Assembly: GCA_038503035.1 (NCBI GenBank)
Contig: JAVSML010001088.1
Coordinates: 114,663 to 178,662, forward strand
Source of the DNA: Crocodylus rhombifer
Lineage: Eukaryota > Chordata > Crocodylia > Crocodylidae
Direction: 5' to 3'
DNA length: 64,000 nt
Shown here: positions 54,216 through 64,000 of the stretch, piece by piece
Numbering within the stretch: the first letter of the stretch is position 1
How the letters are laid out: the number at the start of each line of letters is the position of its first letter
The notes under the pieces: generated by a model
What the model was told of the DNA's origin: nothing
What the model saw: the letters and a program-made list of their open reading frames with translations, nothing else
Databases searched by the model: none
Made by a program: the position numbers and the translations under genes

Positions 54216-56344
54216 TATAACAGGATCAGGCTTTCTCTTGTGTCCAGTGAATCCTGAAACTTTTCTACAGGGGCACGGATTCAACAGAAATGAAAAAAAA
54301 GTCTAAATTCTACTCGCATCCTATTTTGGATCTGGCTCAGACTGTACACCTAAATCATAATTGTAGTAGTCCAAAAGTTACACAATGTATAATCATTCAT
54401 TAGTTGAATGTTGGGACATTGCCATGAAGATATAGGGCCCAGTCATCAGATGGTGTAAATCTGAGTAGTTAGTTTAAGATCATGAGAGTTATGCTAATTT
54501 ACTCTGACTGAGGCCTGAAGTATACTGAGAGCATACAACTCCCCTTAAGCCCATGGAAGTTGCTTAAAGTAAATCATCCAGCATACCATCCTCAAATATA
54601 TGACCTTTAAATAATTATAAAGGATCTGGAGTGTGGGCAGATCTGCCCTTGGATAGGGAATAGATCATTTTTATACCCCTCCCTAGCTAGTTGCCTAAGC
54701 CCTAGGATAGAATGGAGCTATGACCACAATGCATCCTACACAAAAGGTTTGCACTGATTAGATCTACTTTATCCAGTGGCTATACCTTTGCCACATAACT
54801 TTTGTGTTGGATGATGCAGTGCTTTCATGGAGCTTCCTGGGATGTAGTAGCTATAGGATCACTCTGTGTGCCTTCTGCAGCTGGTCCTTTTTCCATGGAC
54901 TAGGACCATGTGATAATGTATTAGAAACTATTATGATGGTTCTAGTCCATGGAAAAAGGACCAGCTGCAGAAGGCACATAGAGTGATCCTATAGCTACTA
55001 CATCAGGAAGCTCTCTGATTTTCATTCTCTAAAATACCATGATGAAGCGACAATGTGGTTGAAGAAACCTCTCTATTAACTCATCCTGAGGTTGCACTGG
55101 GTATCTATTATTTTGTTGGCTTTAGTACATGCATTAGCAAATCACACCAATCAACTTGAATTTTTTGGGTCCTGTGATAAAAGCTTGTGGAATTTTAAAT
55201 GATTCTCATCAGAATTACAAAAAGGCGTTATGTTTCCTGTTTCAAATGATCTATTTATCATCTCAGAAATACCTTTAACATTCGTCCCATGTATCGCTGT
55301 TAGTACTTTTAGTTATATCTCAGTAAATTCCCCCCATTTCTCTAACAAAGTTAATTTTTTTTAAATTTAAAATTAAAATTACAGTATGTATTTTGCTCTC
55401 CATTTCATCATAGGATAAAGTGAAGACTGATATTTTCAGAAGCTTCTGTAAGTTGGCCTATACAATGTTGAATTCTTGCTAAGTAAGCAAGTCCAGTGAA
55501 GCTGAGTGTAGTTCACTATCTTGCAATCAAGTCATCTGCTATTGCAGAGAACAACTTTTCAAAGAAAGTATTGATTGGATCAATGATGAGGTTCTAGGTG
55601 TACCAAATTAGCACACTGGGAGAGTGATGATGATGTTTACTTTAGTCTCAGTAACAAAGTGAGAGATATTTCCAGTTATGTTTCATCCTCTATTATCTTA
55701 TTGTTCCCAGATAGTTTTTGTGTTGGTTGATGAACTGTGCAGCCTGTATAAGATTTGTGGTTATCTAGTAAACACTACTGAAAAGATTAACGGCTGGCTT
55801 GTTTCACTGTGAGACACACCACTTCGGGTTTGCCTCTCCTTCTAACATTATAACATACCAAAACAATCCTTGTTAAAATGATGTCCTGCATCTAACCCAA
55901 TAACTTACAGTTGAACTACAAAAGATCTTTTAGAAAGTTGTCTAATATTAATGTGATAATTCTAGCTGACCACATCAAAGTAAATGGAAATTTTGCTATT
56001 GACTTCAATATAGCTGTTTTTCATCTTCTATTTTATAGAAAAAGTATTACATCCTATAGTAATCTCTTCCATTGCTTAAGTATCCTCATTGTTAAAAAGT
56101 AAGTCTTATTTCCAGTTTACTGACTACACTTTCAGCTATTAGTTCTTGTTATTAGCAATTAGGTATGTTTGCATTTAAAAACTAAGATATAAATAATAAT
56201 AATAAGTAGTGTTGCAGGATGGAATTCTAGTACCCTTTGTAATGGTAAGTGGCAGTTTTCTGACTGTGTAAGTGGCCTTTTTGGCACTTATGCACAATTT
56301 GCAATTTTGTTTCCCACTAGCATCCAGGTAGGGTAATTCGCAAT
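54216..56344. other. unassigned AT-rich DNA with long hairpin
   Basis: Contains the hairpin at 54833-55010. No coding or element signature otherwise. Confidence 0.5.
54833..55010. repeat. long hairpin, about 75-bp arms
   Basis: 54833-54909 pairs with 54936-55010 with about two mismatches and a 2-base insertion; spacer 26 bp. The arms contain TCCATGGACTAG and GCAGCTGGTCC. High arm identity suggests a recent origin or conversion. No terminal or target-site features of a transposon seen. Confidence 0.93.
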
Positions 56345-57860
56345 TGTAATATCTCCATCCTCTTTGGAGCCACCCTTTAGGTAGTTAAAGGTTGCTATCA
56401 AATCCCCCCTCAATCTTCTCTTCTGCAGGCTAAATAAACCCAGTTCCCTCAGCCTCTCCTCATAAAACCATTGCTCCAGCCCCCTAACTATTTTTGTTGC
56501 CCTCTACTGGACTGTCTCCAACTTGTCCACATCCTTTCTATAGTGGGGGGCCTAAAACTGGACACAGTACTTCAAATGTGTCCTTACCAGTGCAGAATAG
56601 AGGGGAATAATTACTTCCCCTGATCTGCTGGCAACGGTCCTACTAATGCAGTCTAATATGCTGCTAGACTTCTTGGCAAAAAGGGAACATTGTTGACTCA
56701 TATCTTACTATCCACTGTAACCCCCCAGGTCCTTTTATGCAGAGCTGTTGATTAGCCACTCAGTCCTCGGCCTGTAGCAGTGCATGGGATTCTTCCATAC
56801 TAACTGCAGGACTTTGCACATGTCCTTATTGAATCTCATGAGATTTCTTTTGGCGCAATCCTCCAATTTGTCTAGGTAACTCTGAATGCTAGCTGTGCCC
56901 TCCACTGTATCTACTACACCCCCCAGCTTGTTGTCATCTGGGGATTTTCTTAGGGTGCAATCCATCCCATCTTCCAGATCATTAATGAAGATTTTGAACA
57001 AAACCAGTCCAAGGATGAACCCCTGGGCCACTCTACTTGATACCAGCTGCCAACTAGACCTCATGCCATTGATCACTACCTATTGACCCTGATGATGCAG
57101 CCAGCTTTTTATTCCCTTACAGTGCATTCATCCGACCCATACTTCTTCAGCTTTCTTGCAAGAATTCTGTGGGAAATAGTATCAAAAGCCTGGCTAAAGT
57201 CAAAGTATATGACCTCCACTGCTTTCCCTGCAACCACAGAGCCAGTTATCTTATTATAAAAGGCAATTACATTGCTCAGGCCTGACTTGTCAATGGTGAA
57301 TCCATCCTGACTGTTCCTGATCATTTTCTTCTCCTCCAAGTGCTTACATAGGCCCTTGAGGGCCTACTCCATGATTTTTCCAGGGACTGTAGTTCCCTGA
57401 ATCCTCCTTCTTTTCTTTCTTAAAAATGAGCACTATATTTGGCCTTTCCAACCATTCAAGACCTCCCCCCATTCCACGTGTTTTCATAGATGATGGCCAG
57501 AGGCTCTGCATCACATCAGGCAATTCCCTGAGCACTCTCAGATGCATTCAATCTGGCCCCATGGACTAGTACACATCCAGCTTTTCTAAATAGTCCCTAA
57601 CCTGCTCTTTCATCACTGAGGTCTACTTACCTTCTCCTGAACTGTGCTGCCCAGCACACTAGTCTGGGAGCTGACCTTGCACATGAAGATGGAGGTAAGA
57701 AAGGTAATGAGCACTTCAGCCATTTCCTCATCATCTGTCACTAGGTTGCCTCCTCCATTCAGTAAGGAACCCACACTTTCCCTGACCTTCCTCTTGTTGC
57801 TTACATATTTGTGGAAACTTCCTTACTACTCTCTATCCTTCTTATCAAATGGCTAGTAAA
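56345..57860 (-). mobile_element. CR1 LINE fragment, RT to partial 3' UTR
   Basis: Minus-strand frames: 57109-57339 NSQDGFTIDKSGLSNVIAFY and VIYFDFSQAFDTISHRIL; 56735-57076 LVLFKIFINDLEDGMDCTL and RKSPDDNKLGG, in which FADDTK became SPDDNK, keeping both aspartates; 57344-57547 VLIFKKEKKEDSGNY. Linker text extends to about 57860. The element lacks the final 3' UTR and terminal repeat. It belongs to the same subfamily as 25266-29737. Confidence 0.85.
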
Positions 57861-58170
57861 TATAAGGTGCACTGGCTAAGCTTCAAAAGAAGGGCTGGAG
57901 AGAGGCCTAGTGAATACCTAATATATGGTGTAGTGGTTAAAAGTCAGAGATACAGGCTGAAACTCCCTCTTTGTTGGGGAAAGCAAGGAGCTTAGAGCCC
58001 TGGTCTCCCACTTCCTGGCTTTTTCAGGACTAAGGCCACTATACGCACATATATAATCCCCCAGCTGCCTGGCCAGGGCATTGCCTAATTAGCATGCCAT
58101 GTACATGTGTATGCTTACTTATCCACATTGCAGGGATGGTAAAATTGCAGACTTTGCATAAGTGGCAAAA
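57861..58170. other. unassigned, tRNA-like SINE trace
   Basis: TGGTGTAGTGGTTAAAAGTCAGAGATACAGGC at 57924, then TCCCACTTCCTGGC. A-box-like, no clear B box. Confidence 0.35.
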
Positions 58171-58352
58171 GTGTGGGTCTACACATGACTGCCAGTGGCA
58201 CACTCCCCCAGTATAGCATGCCACTACGTCAACATAGGGGCAAAATCTAATTGTGAGCTATGCATATGGCACAGTATCCACCCATACTGCACCGTGCTTT
58301 AGTACTTCCAAAAAGAAGTACTAAAGTGCTATGGCAACATGCAGACACACTC
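58171..58352. mobile_element. short MITE
   Basis: GTGTGGGTCTACACATGAC at the left and CATGCAGACACACTC at the right, inverted. Internal AGTACTTCCAAAAAGAAGTACT is a palindrome also found as AGTATTTCCTTTTGGAAGTACT in 61958-62251. Confidence 0.6.
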
Positions 58353-58870
58353 AAAGGGTAATACAATTCTATCCTTAGTTCACCAATTACCTAGCTTCTT
58401 CTGCTTCTGAGTTTAGCTAAACTACTTGAATTTGATTGAAACATCAGTTTTCCACTTATTAGTCTAAGAACTGCAAAATAGTCAAGCTTCTTATTGTTAA
58501 TGTCAGACAGCAGTGGACCAAATTCAGGATTTACTTGTAGCTATCTAACTATTGAGCTGAATTCTTCAATTTTAGGGCCAGGTTCTTCTTTGTAATTTGT
58601 GATTTCTTGATATCTCCTTTTCCTCCTGGTGCATAACTCCTATTACTGTAATTGGAAGCTCTGTACATGGAGAGAAAAGAATTTTTTTTTTCATATTTGC
58701 CATGCTGATCAGAAAGAAAATATTTGATATTTAAAAAAAGATCAAAGGAGCTATGATGTTATATGCTATATATTTAACCTGTAAAAATGATTCATACAGA
58801 ACATGATCAAACAAAATAAAGAAAGCTGGCTATGTTTACAAATGGGATAGATATTTATCTGAATAGCTTC
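58353..58870. other. unassigned AT-rich DNA
   Basis: No signal seen. Confidence 0.5.
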
Positions 58871-59270
58871 ATGGAATGATACATTTTAAGGTCAGAAAGG
58901 ACAATTGAAGTAATCTACTTTGACCTCCATAATACATGCCATTGGATTTCCTAGGATGAATTTCTGCTTGAAGTACAGTAGCTATGGTGGAACTAGATCT
59001 TTCAGAAAAACATCTAACATCAATTTTAAAAATTCTATTGATGGGGACTGTCACAAATGCTAGTAAGTTCTTCCATTGGTTAATTAAATCATCCTGTCAT
59101 TGTCCTTGTCACAACCATACTGAATGCTTATTTTATATTCTCTTTTTTATTAATCCAAGGATTATTCTAGTCCTGTTAGACACAGGGTCACAGACAGCTA
59201 ATGTTCAAGTGATTTTTAATATAGCCTGCCCCTTTTTGCTCCACTTCCATCAACTATCTTTTAGGCTGTA
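58871..59270 (-). mobile_element. CR1 3' UTR fragment
   Basis: Plus strand TGGAATGATACATTTTAAGGTCAGAAAGGACAATTG, TTTGACCTCCATAATACATGCCATTGGATTTC, CTTTCAGAAAAACATC, TTGATGGGGACTGTCACAAATGCTAG, the antisense CR1 3' UTR order of sauropsids. No coding part is left. Confidence 0.75.
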
Positions 59271-61061
59271 GGTAAGCATTACACTTCTACCAGTGGAATC
59301 ACAGTTTCACCTCATTTAATGAGGTAGAAGTCAACTCCAGTAGAGCTTCTATTGGCTGAATGAACACTTGTGCATTTACCCAATTGATTGAAGCCCCTAT
59401 TGGTGGCTGGGAGATTTTGGCTCCATTCCTGGTGTGAACCACAGTGTTTGGGTATGGGAGGGGTCCTTGCTCCCAAACAGCAATGCCCCAGCAGGCATGG
59501 GGCCCACTGTCCTCTCCCCCACTGACCCAAACTGGTCCCTGCCAGGGCTGAAGACCCTAGACCCCCCTTCCCTCACCAGCCCAACCCACAACCCTGGACT
59601 CAGGCCCACCAGCATCCAACCAACTAACATCCAGGCAGCACCCAACCCAGAAACACCCAAGTCCAACTCAGCAGTGCCTGACCCTGACCAGACTCACCTG
59701 ACCTTTACCAGAACTGGGTCCATCAGCTGGTGTCAGAGGGGTAAGGATCCACTGGACTGGTGGGGAAATTGACACTCTTGACAAGACATCACACCTATTC
59801 TGGGGTCGCTGTCTGACAGTCTGAGATGGCAAGACTCTTGTGGGGAGGGAAGGTGTTATCCCCTGAAATACCTTTTTGGCACTAATATTGACAGTAATAT
59901 AATCTGTACTTACACTAAGACCAATACAAATTATAAGAGCTCTCAAATATCATGGTAACGGAACAAAATAATCAGCATCTGGGGCAAATGTAATCCTTTA
60001 GTTGAGTTACTCTAGAGACAAATGTTGCCCTGGAGTCAAAAGAGATCTTATAAAATGATTGTTTCACAGTTAGGTTTATTATGGAACTGCAAAGTTTTCC
60101 TGTGAAGCATTTGCCAAGACCTACTTTTGTAGACCATAACAATGTAGATGGGCCCTTTCCTGTCTGGCTGTTCTTGTATCTCATTCTCCTGTTCCACTGG
60201 GATGCAATAGTGATTTGTTTGTTCCTATCTTATATTGATCATTGTCTTATACTGGTCACTGTTTTATATTGGTCATTGTAGAAACTCTTCTTGATTTTGT
60301 GATTTTTAATTTTCTTTTGGTTCTGTTGTACATTTTCTGAGCTCAGTGCAAAAATGATATTCTTCACTTTTGGGTGATATGCTGTCGTACATTGTAAATG
60401 CTACTGATTTACTGACAGTTTCAACATCAATTTCTCATTCTCTCTCTCAGTCAAAAGAAAAGCATCAACAAGTTATCATTTACTTTCAACTCTCGTAGCC
60501 CCAGAGGAATGCTACAAAACACAGATATTACTAGGGACTGACATTTGCTACTTTAGCATTAAAGGATAAAAATTATGGTTTCCTTTTCTTGTACTGAGCC
60601 TAATAATGTTTGAAACCAGTTAAGGTGTTCAGAAGTCTTTTATAATTCAAAAGATATAGAATTGAGGATGCTAGGTTGCAGTCTTGCAGACTGGAGTCTC
60701 CACATTGCAGTCTTGCAGCCTGCATTTGGGCCAGGTATGTATTTTAATAATACAAAATAGCCTGATTATAGAATATTAAAATAACCACACAAAAGCCCTT
60801 TTGATCCTCTTCATCTTCTCTCTTTCTCATGTCTTTTCATCATGAGCAAAACTTAACTTCTAATTGAAATTTAGAAGATGGGGGAAAGGCAATGCTAAAT
60901 TAGTTTTAACATGGAAAACTACATTTCTCTGTTTCAGTTCCTGTCCAACTTATAATTAAAAAGCTACATTGTGTTATCAATAAATCCAGGAAAATAGAAA
61001 GGAAAGATGCAAGAAGTTGAAAATATAATATGTCTTACCCTTCCTTTCCTTCTAGGCACTT
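59271..61061. other. unassigned DNA
   Basis: 59400-59770 is C-rich on plus (CCCAACCCAGAAACACCC) with overlapping frames that I read as composition. TTGCAGTCTTGCAG is repeated at 60676 and 60704. The rest is AT-rich and unique. Confidence 0.45.
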
Positions 61062-61368
61062 CATGTGTTTATACATGTACTCCAGGAGTGGGAGCCACTC
61101 TAATTAAAGTGCCCAGAGCATCACATGTATCAGCTTCTCCATGCTGAAAAATGGTGGCCGGGTGTTTTAACTAAAGCTCATTGAACAAGCTTTAGTTAAA
61201 GCACCCCTGCCACCATTTTTCAGTGCAGGGACACTGATACATATGATGCTGGAGTCTGCTGGAGCACAGTAATTACCATGCTCCAGCAGACTTGATTAAT
61301 CGAATCTGCTCCAACATACTGCAATTACAGTGTGTCAGAGCAGCCTTGCTACACATGTATAGGCACGT
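61062..61368. mobile_element. hairpin MITE (family B), copy 2
   Basis: Ends CATGTGTTTATACATGT and ACATGTATAGGCACGT, inverted. Core stem 61117-61250: AGCATCACATGTATCAG, CTGAAAAATGGTGGCCGGGTG, AACTAAAGCT and complements. Shares the stem with 15592-15750. Confidence 0.7.
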
Positions 61369-61383
61369 TTCATCTCCTCAGTT

Positions 61384-61415
61384 TCTTCTTTTCTTTTCTT
61401 TTCTTTTCTTTTCTT
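61384..61415. repeat. (TTTTC)n microsatellite
   Basis: Six consecutive TTTTC-type pentamers. Confidence 0.95.
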
Positions 61416-61429
61416 AAGTTTATGGCTGA

Positions 61430-61850
61430 GAAAGCTGTTGCTGGAGTAAACTAACTAACTCTGCCCTAGGATGGTACTTCCCAATACAAGTACTATTCTA
61501 CAGTGGAGTTATTTAGTGTGCTGTATCTGTTCACACATGTGTAGACATGACAGTGTGCCATATCATGTCACGCATGGGTAGACATGACTGGGGCTGGCTG
61601 GGGCCTGAGGTTGCTACAGTGTGGGGATGCCTGCTGGCTAGTCTTGCACTGTAACACCCTCATGACCAAGCCAGCCTTAGCATGATGAGCTGGGGCGGAG
61701 CAGCTCTGGGCTAGCAGGATGACTACCAGGCTGACCACCTACCAACAGGGGCTGCACCATCCTGGCTCAACATACTGAAGTTCTGGGCACATGTGCAAAT
61801 GCTGTTCCCAAAAGCAATAAACTCCAGTGTGAACTTCAAAGTTAAGAAGT
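61430..61850. repeat. hairpin-bearing interspersed repeat (family A), copy 3
   Basis: GGCTGGCTGGGGCCTGAGGTTGC / GTAACACCCTCATGACCAAGCCAGCC around GATGCCTGCTGGCTAGTC, then GGGCTAGCAGGATGACTACC and CAATAAACTCCAG. Its left end is less clear than in copy 2. Confidence 0.6.
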
Positions 61851-61957
61851 TCAAGTGCTATTTTGGTAAAGCCTGTAGTGCACTTTCAATTCTTAGTGTG
61901 ATCACTTATTTTTTTATAAACCATGTGATACAAACTAAAAGCTACATAAATACTATT

Positions 61958-62251
61958 GGGCGCATCTATACATTGCCCTATGGTGACATTGTTACCGTGC
62001 CATGGTTTAGTATTTCCTTTTGGAAGTACTAAAGCATAGCATAGTAATCGCTTGTACTGTGCCATGCACCCAGCACAGTTAGTTTTGCCAGCTACTGCAC
62101 TTTAGCAGTGTGCTAAAATGGGAAGTGTGCTGCTATGGCGAAGTATCTGCCAGTCATGTGCAGACTCACGTGATTGCTACATCACCACAGTGCATCATAT
62201 GGTGATGTAGTGCATTATTACTGCATTGTAGGGTGACATGTAGACACACCC
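61958..62251. mobile_element. MITE, 294 bp
   Basis: ATTGGGCGCATCTATACATTGCCCTATGGTGAC and its imperfect complement GTAGGGTGACATGTAGACACACCCAAT form about 25-bp inverted ends. Internal inverted ACATCACCA/TGGTGATGT at 62185-62216. Related to the left arm of 36791-38211. Confidence 0.7.
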
Positions 62252-62289
62252 AATGCGTATTATGCCTACTACTGTGAGTAGCTTCATTG

Positions 62290-63888
62290 ACTAGCAACGA
62301 GAATTAAGGATAATAAAAAGGCCTTTTTCAAATACCTAGGAAGTAGGAAGAAGGCACCGGGTAACGTGGGGCCCTTACAGGATAGGCTTGGCAATCTGGT
62401 GATTGCGGCAAATGAAAAAGCTGACCTCTTTAATGAATTCTTTGCCTCCATATTCTTGAACAGGGACCAGGACATCTCCCCCACTAGAACTGGAGACGGA
62501 CCCAGGGGAGGCATGCCATACCTCGGGTCAGGGATGACCTAGTTAGGGAACTTTTGGAGGCGATGGACATGTTTAAATCATTAGGTCCAGATGCTCTTTA
62601 GCTGAGGGTGCTAAGGGAATTGACAGGGGTCATAGCGGGGCCCCTGGCATTGAGGGCAGGTCCTGCTTGACTAACCTGGTTTCTTTTTATGATCAGGTCA
62701 CAAAGTCCCTGGATGAGGGTGTCAGAGTGGACGTCATCTTCCTGGACTTTAAGAAGACCTTTGACCGGTTTCCCACCACATTCTCTTAAAAAAACTTCGT
62801 GACTGCGGCATTGATGCCTTCACAGTCAGATGGGTGGCAAATAGGCTAGATGGTTGCACCCAGAGAGTGGTGGTGGATGGGTTGTTTTTGACCTGGAGGC
62901 ATATGGGCAGTGAAATCCCCCAGGGCTTGGTCCTGGGGCCTGTACTGCTCAACATCTTTATCAGAGATCTGAATGTGGGTGTGGAAAGCATGCTGTCCAA
63001 ATTCACTGACGACACCAAGATGTGGAGTGAGGTGGGCACGCTGGAGGGGAGGGGCAGAATCCAGCTAGATCTAGACAGATTACAGAGGTGGGCGGATGAG
63101 AATACGATGGAGTTCAATGCAGACAAGTGCAAGGTGCTGCATCTAGGGAGAAGGAACCAGCAACACACCTATAGGCTGGGGAACACCCTGCTTGTCAACA
63201 TGGTGGCAGAAAGGGATCTTGGAGTCATTGTTGACTCCAGGATGAATATGAGCCGCCAATGCAAGGAAGCGGTCAGTAAGGCTAACCGCACCTTGTTGTG
63301 CATCCACAGATGCATCAGAAGCAGGTCCAGGGACATGATCCTCCCCCTCTATGCGGCACTGGTCAGGCCACAGTTGGAGTACTGCATCCAGTTCTGGGCA
63401 CTGCACTTCAAGAGGGATGTGGCTAGCATGGAGAGGGTCCAGAGGAGGGCCACTCGCATGGTCAAGGGGCAGCAGGGCAGGCCCTATGAGGAGAGGCTAA
63501 AGGGCCTGAACCTATTCCGCCTCCACAAGATAAGGCTGAGAGAGGATCTGGTGGCCATTTACAAACTCACCGGGGGGGCCAGTGGGTTTGGGGGAAGCTG
63601 TGTTCCCCTGGGCACCACCCAGGGTTACTAGGAATAGTGGCCACAAATTGTTACAGAGAAGGCTTAGGCTGGACATCAAGAGACATTACTTTACAGTTAG
63701 GGCTGCCAGGTGCTGGAATGGGCTCCCAAGTGAGGTGGTGCTCTCTCCTCCCTTGGGGGTCTTCAAGGGGAGGCTGGACAGATATTTGGCTGGGGTGATA
63801 TGATCCTGGCACCTGTTTCTGCCTGGAGCAGGGTGTTGGACCTGAAGATCTGTTTAGGTCCCTTCCAACCCTAAGTACTATAATACTT
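62290..63888 (+). mobile_element. CR1 LINE, 1.6 kb, with RT deletion
   Basis: Starts in the ORF2 linker (ATTAAGGATAATAAAAAGGCCTTTTTCAAATACC). At about 62648-62655 the sequence jumps from AGPLA to AGPA.LTWF text, skipping roughly 200 bp that normally encode the PIFKKG to NQHGF part of the RT. It continues to a stop at 63801-63803 (AGVI end) and the 3' UTR GTGTTGGACCTGAAGATCTGTTTAGGTCCCTTCC. The terminal repeat is degenerate (TACTATAATACTT). Confidence 0.88.
62834..63803 (+). pseudogene. CR1 ORF2 RT C-terminal half (265-residue open frame plus shifted tail)
   Basis: The longest open frame in the window, 62834-63631: GCTQRVVVDG, SEIPQGLVLGPVLLNIFI, SKFTDDTKMWSEVG with both catalytic aspartates, [60 protein letters not shown] frameshift near 63590 moves the end to another frame (63582-63803, NSGHKLLQRRLRLDIKRHYF, GLPSEVVLSPPLGVFKGRLD). 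The internal ATG is not the start. The front half of the RT is missing, so no function is expected. Confidence 0.88.
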
Positions 63889-64000
63889 CAAGCAGTACCA
63901 TTAACAGTTTTAAGTTTACCTCATGGAAGCAGGCACTGTGATAATATTTTAGGGAAAGGCCCCTAAAATATTATTTTAAAATAAAATAGTTATTGTAGAT
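63889..64000. other. AT-rich end of window
   Basis: CCTAAAATATTAT is part of an inverted AATATTTTAGGG/CCCTAAAATATT repeat at 63942-63973. Nothing else is seen. Confidence 0.6.

Overview
The window looks like non-coding, repeat-dense DNA from a sauropsid vertebrate, most likely a crocodilian. The argument rests on many CR1 LINE copies of different ages, Penelope-like elements (PLE), many short inverted-repeat elements whose ends read GGGYRYRTCTACA, AT-rich unique spacers and one assembly gap (1491-1500). I found no host protein-coding exon, rRNA or true tRNA gene. All recognisable protein fragments belong to transposable elements, and all are broken. Names are from memory of these families, because no database could be searched.

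Layout. 1-3056: 3' part of a minus-strand CR1, a pogo/Tigger-like TA-flanked element, a hAT-like end running into the gap, then unique DNA. 3057-9105: hairpin repeat, LTR-like segment, a non-CR1 LINE ('LINE-X') carrying a 5' inversion, a Helitron-like unit, a CR1 tail. 9110-13563: two long inverted-repeat elements flank PLE fragments that include a GIY-YIG endonuclease, followed by a minisatellite in a hAT-like unit. 13564-24914: mostly unique, with two MITEs, a second PLE and an old CR1. 24915-29925: a nearly full-length 4.5-kb CR1 (minus) inserted in a LINE-X copy that continues on both sides. 30164-31680: a TAA-flanked inverted-repeat element with a 66-71-bp tandem array inside a PLE-type tail. 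33185-34746: old CR1 split by a pogo-like element. 36791-38211: an element with perfect 19-bp ends holding a decayed Myb/SANT-like frame. 43105-43850: hAT-type element with an exact 8-bp target duplication. 43917-50237: two plus-strand CR1 copies, the second with an RT broken by one stop. 50238-64000: unique DNA, a long hairpin, two minus-strand CR1 fragments, MITEs and a final plus-strand CR1.

The elements do not work together as a pathway. They record nested insertions that can be ordered in time: LINE-X before CR1 (24915-29925), PLE tail before the TAA element (30164-31680), old CR1 before the pogo-like element (33185-34746). The strongest points for follow-up are these nested sites, the two inversion-type junctions, the Myb/SANT-bearing element and its relatives, and the CR1 5' region with a TATA box.
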